DNA of 34,061 nucleotides from Streptosporangiaceae bacterium (lineage in GTDB: Bacteria; Actinomycetota; Actinomycetes; Streptosporangiales; Streptosporangiaceae). Of this stretch, positions 1-9,000 are shown piece after piece. Made by a program: the position numbers and the translations under genes. The stretch covers positions 1 through 34,061 of the forward strand of contig JASHOL010000310.1 of NCBI GenBank assembly GCA_030041135.1, in the 5' to 3' direction. The notes under the pieces are model-generated. The model was not told where the DNA came from and ran no database searches. It was given only the letters and a program-made list of their open reading frames with translations. Each line of letters opens with the position of its first letter. The first letter of the stretch is position 1.

Positions 1-1035
1 GCGGCCGGATCTGAGCAGGAGGCCCGGTCGGGCACCGTCCGGTTCCTTGAAGAGCTGGGTGAGGGGATTATTGCCGCCGCCGGCCAGGGCGCTGACGTCG
101 TGCTCACCGCGCTTGGCCCGGCGCCGCTGAGCCGTCTGGCCTCCGAGGCCCTGGGCCTGCCCTGCCTGGGCACCTACCTTGCTCCGGCCCTGCCGACCAG
201 GGAGTTCGCGCTGCCCGGCCTGCGCCAGTCTGGTGACGCGGGCCCAGCCGCGAACCTGGCCGCCGGGCGCGAGCTGCTGGCCGGGGCTCGGTCGCTGTAC
301 GCGGGCATCCTGCCGCGCCTGCGCGATCGCCTGGGCCTGCCGCCCGGCCCGGACCGCGGCAGCGACGAGGCGGAAGGCGCCGTCTGGCCGGCCTGCCATG
401 GTTTCAGCCCGCTGGTGGTGCCCCGTCCGGCCGACTGGCCATCAGGAGCAGAGGTGTCCGGTTACTGGTGGCCCGCCCGGCCTGAGGGCTGGCAGCCTCC
501 CCACGGCCTGGTTGACTTCCTGGCCGCGGGCCCGCCGCCGGTGTTCATCGGGTTCGGCAGCATGGCCCCGGGCCAGGGCGAGCAGCTCAGCCAGGTGATC
601 GCGGACGCTGTGACCCGTGCCGGTGTGCGGGCCGTCGTCCAGGCGGGCTGGGCTGGGCTGACCGGGACCGGCGAGCAGATCCCGACCGTTGGGGACCTCC
701 CACATGACTGGCTGTTTCCCCAAGTAGCAGCGGTGGTCCACCACGCCGGTGCCGGGACCACGGGAGCGGGCCTGCGAGCCGGCGTGCCGGCCGTCCCGGT
801 GCCGGTGCTCGCCGACCAGCCGTTCTGGGCGCATCGGCTCCATGGCCTGGGCGTGGCCCCCGAGCCGGTCTGTTTCGCAAAGCTGACCGCCGAAGCCCTC
901 AGCGGAGCTCTGCGGGAGTGCCTCGGAGAACCCGGCTACCGGGAGCGGGCGGCCAGCCTGGCGCGGCGGATCGCAGACGAGGACGGCGCCGCCGCGGTCC
1001 TGGCGCGCATCGAGCGACTGGCGGCCTCAAGCTGA
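1..1035 (+). CDS. GT1-family glycosyltransferase, 5' end outside window
   Basis: The frame is open from base 1 and ends at TGA 1033-1035, leaving 344 residues; the true start lies upstream. The C-terminal half carries the GT1 (MGT/vancomycin GtfB-like) nucleotide-sugar donor site: the FIGFGSM strand (about nt 544-564) opens the second Rossmann domain, and the motif HHAGAGTTGAGLRAGVPAVP is followed by a DQPFW segment. These enzymes move a sugar from an NDP-sugar to a lipid, sterol or natural-product acceptor in the cytosol. The acceptor cannot be read from sequence, and no biosynthetic cluster is visible beside it. A GTG at 100 is the first internal start, but the reading upstream continues the same fold (ADVVLTALGP), so it is not the true start. 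Family assignment is firm; substrate unknown. Confidence 0.85.
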   Translation, partial: AAGSEQEARSGTVRFLEELGEGIIAAAGQGADVVLTALGPAPLSRLASEALGLPCLGTYLAPALPTREFALPGLRQSGDAGPAANLAAGRELLAGARSLYAGILPRLRDRLGLPPGPDRGSDEAEGAVWPACHGFSPLVVPRPADWPSGAEVSGYWWPARPEGWQPPHGLVDFLAAGPPPVFIGFGSMAPGQGEQLSQVIADAVTRAGVRAVVQAGWAGLTGTGEQIPTVGDLPHDWLFPQVAAVVHHAGAGTTGAGLRAGVPAVPVPVLADQPFWAHRLHGLGVAPEPVCFAKLTAEALSGALRECLGEPGYRERAASLARRIADEDGAAAVLARIERLAASS

Positions 1036-1237
1036 ACACGGTGCCAGGCCACCGCATCTGCGTGCAGGATGGATCGACAAGTGTCGGTGCTTGAGAGGCC
1101 GTCCTCCCGCGGTCTGCCTTCTGGGACGAAGTTCGACGGTACGTGAACGATCGCGCGGTAAGGGCCTGGGCCGGGATCTTGTCTGGTGCTTCGCCGCGGC
1201 ACGGATGCCCTCGACTCCCGAGAGAAAGAGCAAACAG

Positions 1238-2047
1238 GTGGCAGGAAGGGTCGAAGGCAAAGTTGCCTTCATCACCGGGGCCGCGCGAGGTCAGGGGCGC
1301 AGCCACGCGATCCGCTTGGCCGAGGAGGGCTGCGACATCATCGCCGTCGACGTTCTTGAGGACTACCCGACGGTCCGCTATGCGATGTCCAGCCGGGCCG
1401 AACTCTACGAGACCGTCCGCGCTGTCGAGGCGCTCGGCCGCAGGATCGTGGCGGCCAAAGCTGACGTGCGCGACGCCGCAGCGCTCAGGGCGACTCTCGA
1501 TGCCGGCGTGGCAGAGCTGGGCCGGCTGGACATCGTCTGCGCCAACGCCGGGATCTACACCGTGCAGCCGTGGGACCAGGTCACCCCGCAGGTGTGGCAA
1601 GACACCCTCGACACGAATCTGACCGGGGTCTGGAACACCATGCTCGTGGCGGTCCCTCACCTCATCGCGGCCGGCGGCGGGTCGATCATCGCCACCAGCT
1701 CCACCGCGGGCCTCAAGGGCATGCCCTTCCTCGCCCCTTACGTTGCGACTAAACACGCCGTCGTCGGCATGTGCCGGTCGCTGGCCAACGAGCTGGCCGG
1801 TCATCACATCCGGGTCAACACGGTGCACCCGGCCGGTGTCGAAACCCCGATGGTCGCCGGCCTGGAGACCCTCGAGCCGTTCGTCAGCCGAAGTCCAGAA
1901 CTCGGCGCCATCTTCACTAACGGCCTGCCCGTCGAGGCGCTGGACCCGCGCGACGTCAGCAACGCGGTGCTGTGGCTCGCCTCCGACGAGGCACGCTACG
2001 TCACTGGCGCCGCGCTGACCGTGGACGCCGGTAACACCATCCGCTGA
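1238..2047 (+). CDS. Mycofactocin-type SDR family oxidoreductase
   Basis: A 269-residue classical short-chain dehydrogenase. The N-terminus has a TGAARGQGRSHA cofactor loop, followed by an acidic AVDV end of beta-2, the CANAG motif, a catalytic Ser in TSSTAG, and YVATK, which supplies the catalytic Tyr and Lys. The TGxxRGQGRSHA signature and an extra insertion after beta-2 (around EDYPTVRY) mark the mycofactocin-coupled SDR group, whose NAD(H) is non-exchangeable and re-oxidised through the peptide-derived cofactor mycofactocin. I chose GTG 1238 because AGAGAAAGAG lies just upstream and the protein then starts at the usual AGRVEGK. The frame is open further upstream (ATG 1205), but those residues do not look conserved. 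No mycofactocin biosynthetic genes are in the window. The substrate is probably an alcohol or ketone. Confidence 0.85.
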   Translation: MAGRVEGKVAFITGAARGQGRSHAIRLAEEGCDIIAVDVLEDYPTVRYAMSSRAELYETVRAVEALGRRIVAAKADVRDAAALRATLDAGVAELGRLDIVCANAGIYTVQPWDQVTPQVWQDTLDTNLTGVWNTMLVAVPHLIAAGGGSIIATSSTAGLKGMPFLAPYVATKHAVVGMCRSLANELAGHHIRVNTVHPAGVETPMVAGLETLEPFVSRSPELGAIFTNGLPVEALDPRDVSNAVLWLASDEARYVTGAALTVDAGNTIR

Positions 2048-2120
2048 CCGCGACCACAGCCAGAGCGCCGCTTGCGCCGGCTTGCCGAATTCGGGCTCAT
2101 CCTCCGGGGGCTGGCAGTCG

Positions 2121-2708
2121 TCAGTGGTCGCGGCGATCGGCCGGTTCTGTATCGCCGCCAGCCTCGGTACGCTCCGTGAGGACGGACTGCGCGCTGCCTG
2201 AACTGTCTTGCTGTTGTTCGAGGTTGGCGGCGAGCTTGCCGAGGAGCCTGGCCAGGGAGGACTGCTCGCGGAGGGACAGCCCGCCCAGTAGGGCGACCTG
2301 CGTACTGAGCATGTCGACGTGGGCTTGGTCGACGACGGCGCGGCCGCGAGGGGTGAGCTCAATCAGGACCGACCGTCGGTCGCGGGCGGCGGGTCGACGG
2401 GCGACGAGGCCTCGGTGCTCTAGCCGGTCCAGCCGCTCGGTCATGGTGGCCGAGCTGACCAGCACGCTGCGGTAAAGCTCGGTGGGCGTCAGACGGTAAT
2501 CCGGGCCGCTGCGACGCAGGGCGGCCAGCACGCGGTACTCCCCCGAGTCGATCTGATGGCGCCGGTAGATTTCGCGCAGTGCTACAGCCTCGTAGCCGTT
2601 GATGCGGGTGATCCGTCCGAAGATCGCGATCGGGGAGACGTCAATCCCTGGCTGCTCGGCCCGCCAGGCGTCCAGGATTCCGGCTACGTGATCCCGCTGT
2701 CCGTCCAC
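2121..2708 (-). CDS. MarR-family transcriptional regulator
   Basis: 195 residues with GTG start at 2708. The N-terminal helix region (DHVAGILDAWRAEQPG then DVSPIAIFGRI) is typical of actinobacterial MarR proteins. It is followed by a winged helix (LTPTELYRSVLVSSATMTER as recognition helix region) and the wing with DRR (RRPAARDRRSVLI), which contacts DNA. The acidic, Ser-rich tail after about residue 165 is not part of the fold. It is divergent from the MFS transporter, with only 27 nt between the two start codons, so it very likely controls the exporter and itself. A ligand cannot be inferred. Confidence 0.9.
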   Translation of the reverse strand: MDGQRDHVAGILDAWRAEQPGIDVSPIAIFGRITRINGYEAVALREIYRRHQIDSGEYRVLAALRRSGPDYRLTPTELYRSVLVSSATMTERLDRLEHRGLVARRPAARDRRSVLIELTPRGRAVVDQAHVDMLSTQVALLGGLSLREQSSLARLLGKLAANLEQQQDSSGSAQSVLTERTEAGGDTEPADRRDH

Positions 2709-2735
2709 GCGCCCAGCGGGTCAGCCGGCCGGGAG

Positions 2736-4340
2736 ATGGCGGGGCTACCGCGGGTGGTTTGGGTGCTGGCTGGCGGCTCGCTCGTCAACTCTTTCGGCAG
2801 CTTCGTGGTGCCATTCCTGGTGCTCTACCTGGTCCAGCGTGGGTATAGCGTCGGCTTCGCAGCGGGCACAGTGAGCGCCTACGCAGCCGGGAAACTAGCG
2901 GCCGGGCCAGCAGGAGGGCTTGCAACCGACCGCCTCTCCCCCAGGGCCGTCACAACAGCCTCGATGGCCGCCTCGGCGATAGCCACCGTTGCCTTGGCCT
3001 TAGCGGGCGGGCCGGTTCCGATCCTGGTCACCGCCGCCATGACCGGACTGGTCTCTCAGCTGTACCGCCCGGCGACCAGCGCAATCCTGGCGGCCGAGGT
3101 ACCCGGCCCGAGGCGGGTGAAAGCATTCGGCGTCTACCAGCTGGGAGTCAGCACGGGCAGCACCGCCGGGCCCGCGGTCGGCGGCCTGATCGCCGAGCAC
3201 AGTTTCATAATCCTGTTCATCATCGACGCTGCCACGTCGCTGGCATGGGCCATCCTGGCCTGGCGGACACTGCCAGCCACCCAGGCTAGTCCGGCCAGAC
3301 CGGGTGGACGGGGCGGACCGGGCGGGCAACCTCAGGGCCCGCACCGCATGCTCAGTGATCGGCGGCTGGTCCGCCTGCTTGCCGTGACCGTGCTGACCAA
3401 TCTGGTCTTGTTCCAGGCACAGACCACTCTGCCGCTATGGGTGCACCGGCAGGGCCTGCCGACCGCCACCTACGGCCTGCTGCTCGCCTTCAATGCCGGG
3501 CTGGTCGTAGTTCTTCAACTGCCCGCCACACGGATCATCGTCCGGTGGCAGGCACGGCAGGTGATCGCCGCCACCAGCATCATCATCGGCACTGGCTTCG
3601 CGCTGCTTGCCCTCGCCCACACCGCCATGCTGCTCGCCGTCGCGGTCACCGTCTGGTCGCTGGGTGAACTAATCCAGTGGCCGGTCGCCGTTGCTTATGC
3701 CACCAGCCTCGCCCCGCCCGGAGCGATCGGCGGCTACGCCGGTGCCCGCAGCTTCTGTTACGGCCTGGCGCTGCTGCTCGCACCGCTGGGCAGCACCCTC
3801 TACAGCCTCAACCCCGCAATCCTGTGGGCTGCGTGTGGCGCGGCCGGGATCTGCGCCGGCGCGATCAGCAGCCATGCGGGCTCATCATGCGGCCTTGTGC
3901 CGAACCCATCCGCAAACCCACAAGGAGGTAGTCATGATTCACCGCATCGCAGCAACACCGCAGGCAACCGTTCGCGTCCGGGTGGGTGGCCAGTATCGCC
4001 TCGATCCCGGCGGTTCACTAGTGACCTTCCGGACCCGGCACCTGTTCGGCCTAGGCGTGACGTCCGGGACCCTGGCCGTAGTAGGCGGCGAGATCACCAT
4101 CGACCCAGCGATCCCGCACGCTACGGTAACGGCGACTATCAGCGCGGCCTCCTTCAGCAGCGGGAACCGGGCCAGGGATCGAGACGTCTGCTCGCCCCGA
4201 TTCCTGCACGCGGGCCAGTACCCGCACATCACCTTCAGGGCCGGTACCCTCACCCAGGCCGACGGCCGCTGGACACTGGCCGGCGAGTTGACAGTCCGTC
4301 AGATCAGCAGCCCGGTGACGCTGGCGATCGACTCCGTTGA
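2736..4340 (+). CDS. MFS transporter, 3' end probably frameshifted (reads into yceI)
   Basis: A major facilitator of about 12 membrane segments, beginning MAGLPRVVWVLAGG at ATG 2736, with GGGAG directly before it. MFS-like sequence ends near nt 3885 (ILWAACGAAGICAGAIS, last membrane segment). In this frame no stop occurs until 4338-4340, so the reading continues about 407 nt into the intact yceI gene as an Arg/Pro/Gly-rich tail with no membrane character. The +2 frame has a TAG at 3929-3931, three bases before the yceI ATG, with a short basic tail (RKPTRR) usual for the cytosolic end of MFS proteins. I infer a one-base indel or sequencing error between about 3850 and 3920, giving a real protein of about 398 residues (2736-3931). 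The cargo is probably a small drug-like compound, given the divergent MarR gene. Confidence 0.72.
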   Translation: MAGLPRVVWVLAGGSLVNSFGSFVVPFLVLYLVQRGYSVGFAAGTVSAYAAGKLAAGPAGGLATDRLSPRAVTTASMAASAIATVALALAGGPVPILVTAAMTGLVSQLYRPATSAILAAEVPGPRRVKAFGVYQLGVSTGSTAGPAVGGLIAEHSFIILFIIDAATSLAWAILAWRTLPATQASPARPGGRGGPGGQPQGPHRMLSDRRLVRLLAVTVLTNLVLFQAQTTLPLWVHRQGLPTATYGLLLAFNAGLVVVLQLPATRIIVRWQARQVIAATSIIIGTGFALLALAHTAMLLAVAVTVWSLGELIQWPVAVAYATSLAPPGAIGGYAGARSFCYGLALLLAPLGSTLYSLNPAILWAACGAAGICAGAISSHAGSSCGLVPNPSANPQGGSHDSPHRSNTAGNRSRPGGWPVSPRSRRFTSDLPDPAPVRPRRDVRDPGRSRRRDHHRPSDPARYGNGDYQRGLLQQREPGQGSRRLLAPIPARGPVPAHHLQGRYPHPGRRPLDTGRRVDSPSDQQPGDAGDRLR

Positions 4341-4485
4341 GCCGGCCGGGGCTGGGTTCCGCGTGCGCGCCACCACCCGCATCGACCGGTACGCCCTTGG
4401 CGTGACCGCCGCGAGGGGATTGGCCGCCCGCCACCTCGAAGTCGATCTCGCCGTGATAGCCGAACCGTGGTCACCCCAGCGCTGA
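3934..4485 (+). CDS. YceI family lipid/isoprenoid-binding protein
   Basis: 183 residues with ATG 3934 and a near-perfect ribosome site AAGGAGGT (3922-3929). The sequence matches YceI lipocalin-like beta barrels: YRLDPGGSLVTFRTRHL at the start, SGTLAVVGGEI, then an SPRFLHAGQYPHITF-type block (usually DxxxYP.i.F) and the LAGELTVRQISSPVTL strand pair. Family members bind polyisoprenoid or fatty-acyl chains in a hydrophobic barrel. There is no signal peptide, so it is probably cytosolic, as is common in actinomycetes. It lies downstream of the MFS gene and upstream of the cupin on the same strand. YceI genes are often found beside MarR/MFS pairs, but the physiological role is unsettled. Confidence 0.88.
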   Translation: MIHRIAATPQATVRVRVGGQYRLDPGGSLVTFRTRHLFGLGVTSGTLAVVGGEITIDPAIPHATVTATISAASFSSGNRARDRDVCSPRFLHAGQYPHITFRAGTLTQADGRWTLAGELTVRQISSPVTLAIDSVEPAGAGFRVRATTRIDRYALGVTAARGLAARHLEVDLAVIAEPWSPQR

Positions 4486-4531
4486 CCACGGCACATCCAC
4501 ATGGACAGCCACCCGTGATCGGAGAATTACG

Positions 4532-5029
4532 ATGTCAGTGCCCACCGCTTCGCCGCAGCCATACGTCCGCCAGGCCGGCGACCACCAGCGGCTCGCCTAC
4601 ATAGGCGCCGCCGAGCTCGCAGTCGTCCTCGACGCCGCGATCACCGGCGGGCAGCTCACGGTATTCGACAACCATGGCCCGCGCGGCAGCGGCTCACCGG
4701 TTCATGTGCACAGCCGCGACGACGAGGCGTTCCTGCTGCTGGACGGGCAGATGACCGTCTGGGTCGGCGCGGAGCGCCACCGGCTATTGCCCGGCGGCAT
4801 CGCGTTCTTGCCCCGCAACGTCCCGCACGCGGTCCGCTGCGACATCGCCTCCCGGATGCTAGTGCTATCCACTCCAGGCGGCTTCCAGGAGGTCGTGTTC
4901 CGCACAGCCGGCTGGGACCTGACCCGACCCGTGCCTGAGGGCTGGCAGCCCACCCAGGAGGCACTCCGTGACGCCGCCGAGCAGGCCGGAGTCACGCTGC
5001 TTGGGCCACCACACGGACTCGACGACTAA
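4532..5029 (+). CDS. Cupin-domain protein (quercetinase-like)
   Basis: 165 residues starting at ATG 4532 with GGAGAA upstream (4520-4525). A single cupin barrel: motif 1 is PVHVHSRDDEAFLLLDG, with the two His and the Glu that normally hold a divalent metal, and motif 2 is GGIAFLPRNVPHAV, with the third His. This layout is shared with quercetin 2,3-dioxygenase-like cupins and many sugar- or regulator-type cupins, so 'dioxygenase' would be a guess. It ends the plus-strand run that begins with the MFS gene (46 nt after yceI) and is likely co-transcribed with it. Confidence 0.85.
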   Translation: MSVPTASPQPYVRQAGDHQRLAYIGAAELAVVLDAAITGGQLTVFDNHGPRGSGSPVHVHSRDDEAFLLLDGQMTVWVGAERHRLLPGGIAFLPRNVPHAVRCDIASRMLVLSTPGGFQEVVFRTAGWDLTRPVPEGWQPTQEALRDAAEQAGVTLLGPPHGLDD

Positions 5030-5141
5030 CCGGGCGCGGTTATTGCAGAAGGCCGGCCAGGCGGCGACACCGTCAGCGCCCGGGACCCGGCAGCCTGGCT
5101 GCAGGGAGCGTTCGGCGGGCTGCGCGGGGACGGGCGAACGG

Positions 5142-6020
5142 CTAGTCGGTCATCAGCTCGTAGGCGGGCCGCAGCAGCGTGACCAGGTCCTTGCCGCCAG
5201 CCTCGATCGCCGGCGGTTCGAACCCGCGCAGGAGCAGGTCGGCTGGAGCCGCGGCGGCCGACGGCAGCGCGCGAAGCCGGGCCGGGCTCAGCCCGGACGC
5301 CCAGAAGCCGTCGACGGACTCCGCCAGCGGCCGGTCTGTCAGTTCGCCGGCCTTGCCCGCGTCGTCGGTCGCCGTCCCGGTCAGGCCGCGCAGCGCCGCC
5401 AGCAACTGCTCGCGCCCCTTGCCTCGCCAGGCCAGCATGGCGAATGGATCGTCGTCGAAGGCCTCGGCGAGCACGTAGCAGACTGCGGCCACATGCTTGC
5501 ACGGCACCCCCCAGTCGGGGCAGGAGCACGTCATCGACAGGTCCCGTGCCGACCGCGGGAACAGCGGCGTGCCGCAGTCAGCGAAGATCTCCTCGATCTC
5601 GGCTGGCATCTCTCCGGCCAGCAGCCGGGCGCGGAATACCGCCCGCGCGGCCAGTGCCCGCTCGACCTTGTGCCATTGCGGCTTGGTCAGCGGGTCGACG
5701 GTGAGGATCACCTTGTACGGCTTAACCCGCGACCCCTGTACGTGGGCGGTGACGTGACCGGTGCCGATGTCCAGGCTCAGGACCTGGCCCGCCCTGGCGT
5801 AGTTACGGCCCCTCGCGAGTCGGCTCTGCATGCCGAACGACTCGAGCACGTCAATGAACCGGCGTGACCACCATTGCTCGCCAATGGCGCCGCGCTTGCT
5901 CCGGGCCTTGATGCCGCCCGCGGCCTTGCGCGGCCGCGGGTAGAAGCCGCTTGCCCGCGGCCCTGGCACCGTGTCGGTGCTGGCCGGGAGGTCACCCCAG
6001 GGCCCCTGAATAACCGTCAT
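5142..6020 (-). CDS. SWIM zinc-finger protein
   Basis: 292 residues with ATG 6020. The SWIM motif (CxCx(n)CxH) is at residues 165-176: CSCPDWGVPCKH, with Cys165, Cys167, Cys174 and His176 as the zinc ligands. The N-terminal part (GEQWWSRRFIDVLESFG, then RGRNYARAGQV) is the conserved block of actinobacterial SWIM proteins. The segment after about residue 220 is Ala-rich and probably disordered. SWIM domains bind DNA or proteins and commonly accompany SNF2 ATPases. Here the gene begins 22 nt after the SNF2 stop on the same strand, so the two are almost surely one operon and may act as one complex on nucleic acid. The exact role of such pairs in bacteria is not settled. Confidence 0.9.
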   Translation of the reverse strand: MTVIQGPWGDLPASTDTVPGPRASGFYPRPRKAAGGIKARSKRGAIGEQWWSRRFIDVLESFGMQSRLARGRNYARAGQVLSLDIGTGHVTAHVQGSRVKPYKVILTVDPLTKPQWHKVERALAARAVFRARLLAGEMPAEIEEIFADCGTPLFPRSARDLSMTCSCPDWGVPCKHVAAVCYVLAEAFDDDPFAMLAWRGKGREQLLAALRGLTGTATDDAGKAGELTDRPLAESVDGFWASGLSPARLRALPSAAAAPADLLLRGFEPPAIEAGGKDLVTLLRPAYELMTD

Positions 6021-6042
6021 GGCGTCGGCCTCATCGCGCTCC

Positions 6043-9000
6043 TCATTGGGATACCGCCTCGGGTGACAGCGAGATTACCGAGCGCAGGTCGGCCACCGAG
6101 AGCTCGGTTAGCCAGCTCTCACCCGTTCCCACGATCTTGTCGGCGAGCGACTTCTTCTCCTCGATCATCGCGTCGATCCGCTCCTCGACGGTGCCGACGC
6201 ACACGAACTTGCGCACCTGGACGTCGCGGCGCTGGCCGATCCTGAACGCCCGGTCGGTTGCCTGATCCTCGACCGCCGGGTTCCACCATCGGTCGACGTG
6301 GATCACATGATTGGCCGCGGTCAGGTTGAGCCCGGTGCCGCCCGCCTTGAGGGACAGCAGGAACAGGGACGGCCCGGTGCCGTCCTGGAACGCCGTCACC
6401 AGTTCGTCTCGCCGCTTCTTAGGCGTGCCGCCATGCAGGTAGAGCACCTCGCAGCCGAGCCGTGCGGCCAGGTAGGGCTGCAGCATGTGCCCGAACTCGG
6501 CGTACTGGGTGAAGCACAGCGCTTTATCACCCGCGGCGATGATCTCCTCGCCAATCTCCTCCAGGCGCGCGAGCTTGCCCGACCGGCCGTCCAGCCGGGA
6601 CCCGTCGGCCAGGAGATGCGCCGGGTGGTTGCAGACCTGCTTGAGCTTGGCCATCGTGGCCAGCACGAGACCGCGCCGCTCGATGCCGGGCTCGGCCGCC
6701 TCGATTCGGTCCATCATGTCGTCGACGGTGGCCTGGTACAGCGACGCCTGCTCGGGCGTGAGGTTGCACCAGACCTTCATCTCGAGCTTGTCCGGCAGGT
6801 CGGCGATGATCGCCTTGTCGGTCTTCAGCCGGCGCAGGATGAACGGGCCGGTGATCCGGCGTAGCTGCTTGGCCGCATCATCGTCACCCGCCCGCTCGAT
6901 CGGGATGGCGAACCGCTGCCTGAATTTCTCGGCCGAGCCGAGCAGGCCGGGGCTGGTGAACTCCATGAGCGACCAGAGGTCGGACAGCCGGTTCTCCACC
7001 GGCGTGCCTGTCAGCGCGATCCGTGACGCGGCCGGGATCCCGCGGACGGCCTGCGCCTGGCGGGTGCCGGAATTCTTGATGCTCTGCGCCTCGTCGCAGA
7101 TCACCCTGGCCCACCGGACCCGGCTGAGCGCCTCACGATCTTTGGTTGCCACGCCATAGGTGGTGATGACCAGGTCCGCCGAGGTCAGCGCGGCAGTCAG
7201 CTCATCCCCGGCCAGCCGGCCAGAGCCGTGATGCACGTACACGGCCAGATCCGGGGTGAACCTTGCGGCCTCCCGTTGCCAGTTGCCGACCAGGGACATC
7301 GGGCAGACCAGCAGGCTCGGCCCGTGAGCTGCTCCGTCATCGCGCTCCTGGGCGAGCAGGGCGAGCGTCTGCGGGCTCTTTCCCAGGCCCATGTCGTCGG
7401 CCAGGATCGAGCCCAGCCCGGCCTGCCCTAGGAAGGCCAGCCAGGAAAGCCCGCGTTCCTGGTACGGGCGGAGCTGGCCGTTGAACGAGGTCGGCGTCTG
7501 CATCGGCGCCAGCCGCTGCTCGGCCTGGCCGGACAGCAGGTCGGCCAGCCATCCGTCGGCATCCACGTCGGTGACTGGCAAGTCAGCGGTCTCGCCGAGC
7601 CCGGCGAGCATCGCCTCGCCGGACGTCATCACGCCAGAGCCGCGGCGCTCAAGGAACTTCAGCGCCGCCTGCAGGTGGCGGTCGTCCAGCTCGACCCACT
7701 GGCCGCGAACCCGGACCAGCGGGACCTTCAGCCTGGCCAGTTCGGCGAGCTCACCCGGGTCAAGCACCTTGTCCCCGACGGCTAGCTCGTACCGGAAATC
7801 GACCAGGTCGGCCAGGCCGAACTTGGGCGCGGCGGCCGATGGTGCGGCCGCTCCGGCGGTCCTGGACCTGGTGGTGAGCTTCAGCCCGAGCCTGGACTTG
7901 CGTACCCAGTCGGGGAGCAGCACGCCGAACCCCGCCCCAGCCAGCAGTGGCCCGGTCTCCTTCAGGAACCGCAGCGCGCCCCTGGTGTCAAGCTCGACGC
8001 CTTCCGGCGTGGCGGTCTCCAGCTCGCGGTCCAGCTCGGGGAACATGCGCGACGCCCGGCCGAGCCCGGCCAGCAGGTCTTCCTCCGGGTAAGTGATGCC
8101 GACCGCGGCCCAGCCGTCGCTCGCCTCGCCCGACCAGATGTCGCCGGCCGATAGCAACAGGCTCGGGTCATCGGTCGACTGCAGCGCGAACTCCACCCGC
8201 CATGGCGCCGCGGCATCCTCATCGTCGGCGACCGATGCTGCCTCAGGGTCCAGGTCGGCGTCCTGCGGCTCGGCTGGCGGCTCCGTCAGCCGGAAACAGG
8301 TACGAACCGGGCCCGGCGGGAGCTGGGCCTGGTCCTGCCAAGTCCACAAGGCGAAAGCGAGCTGAGCTGCCGCGATGCCCTCGCTGGCGGAGACGCCGAG
8401 GCGGGGGTTCTCGCCAGTGAGGCCGGCCAGCCAGCGGTGCACAAGAGGCTGAGCCCGGCCGGGCCGCCCGGCAGGCAGCAGCGCGAATCCGGGCTCGGTG
8501 CTCAGCCGGGCGCGCACCGCGGCATCGGTGAGCGCGTCCAGGGCCTGCGCGAAGACAGCCGCCGACGGCTCACCGGCTGCGCTCGTGGCCCGGCACAGCG
8601 GCGGCATGCCCATGGTCAGCTCGCGTGCCCTGAGTGCGTCCGCTCCGGCCAGCACCGGGCGCCAGCACGCGGCATAGTCGCCGTCGCCTGTTTCGGCCAG
8701 GCCAGGCAGCACCCGGCCGCGAGCGGCGAGGTCGGCGGCCAGGGCCGACACGGCGGCCAGGTAGAGCACGCTCCCGCCGGTGATGCCGCGGCCCGACCGC
8801 GAGCCTGGCTCCCCGGTCGCGGTCAGCAGCGCGAGGGCCGCGGTCTGCTCGAAGCACAAGGCGCGTACCCGCCAGGTGCCAAGCGCAGACTCGGCGCCGT
8901 CCGCGTTCCTCCTGACTAGCGGGCCGGCCGGCCGGCGACCGGGATCGCCGGAGATCAGGTCAGGAGAGGCGGCGGGCGCTCCTTGCCCTCCGGGCAGCCA

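Noticed and set aside
899-2362. Long antisense frame (487 codons) opposite the SDR gene
   Set aside because: It is the usual GC-rich antisense shadow: the plus strand has a complete SDR with catalytic motifs, and the antisense reading has no recognisable domain.
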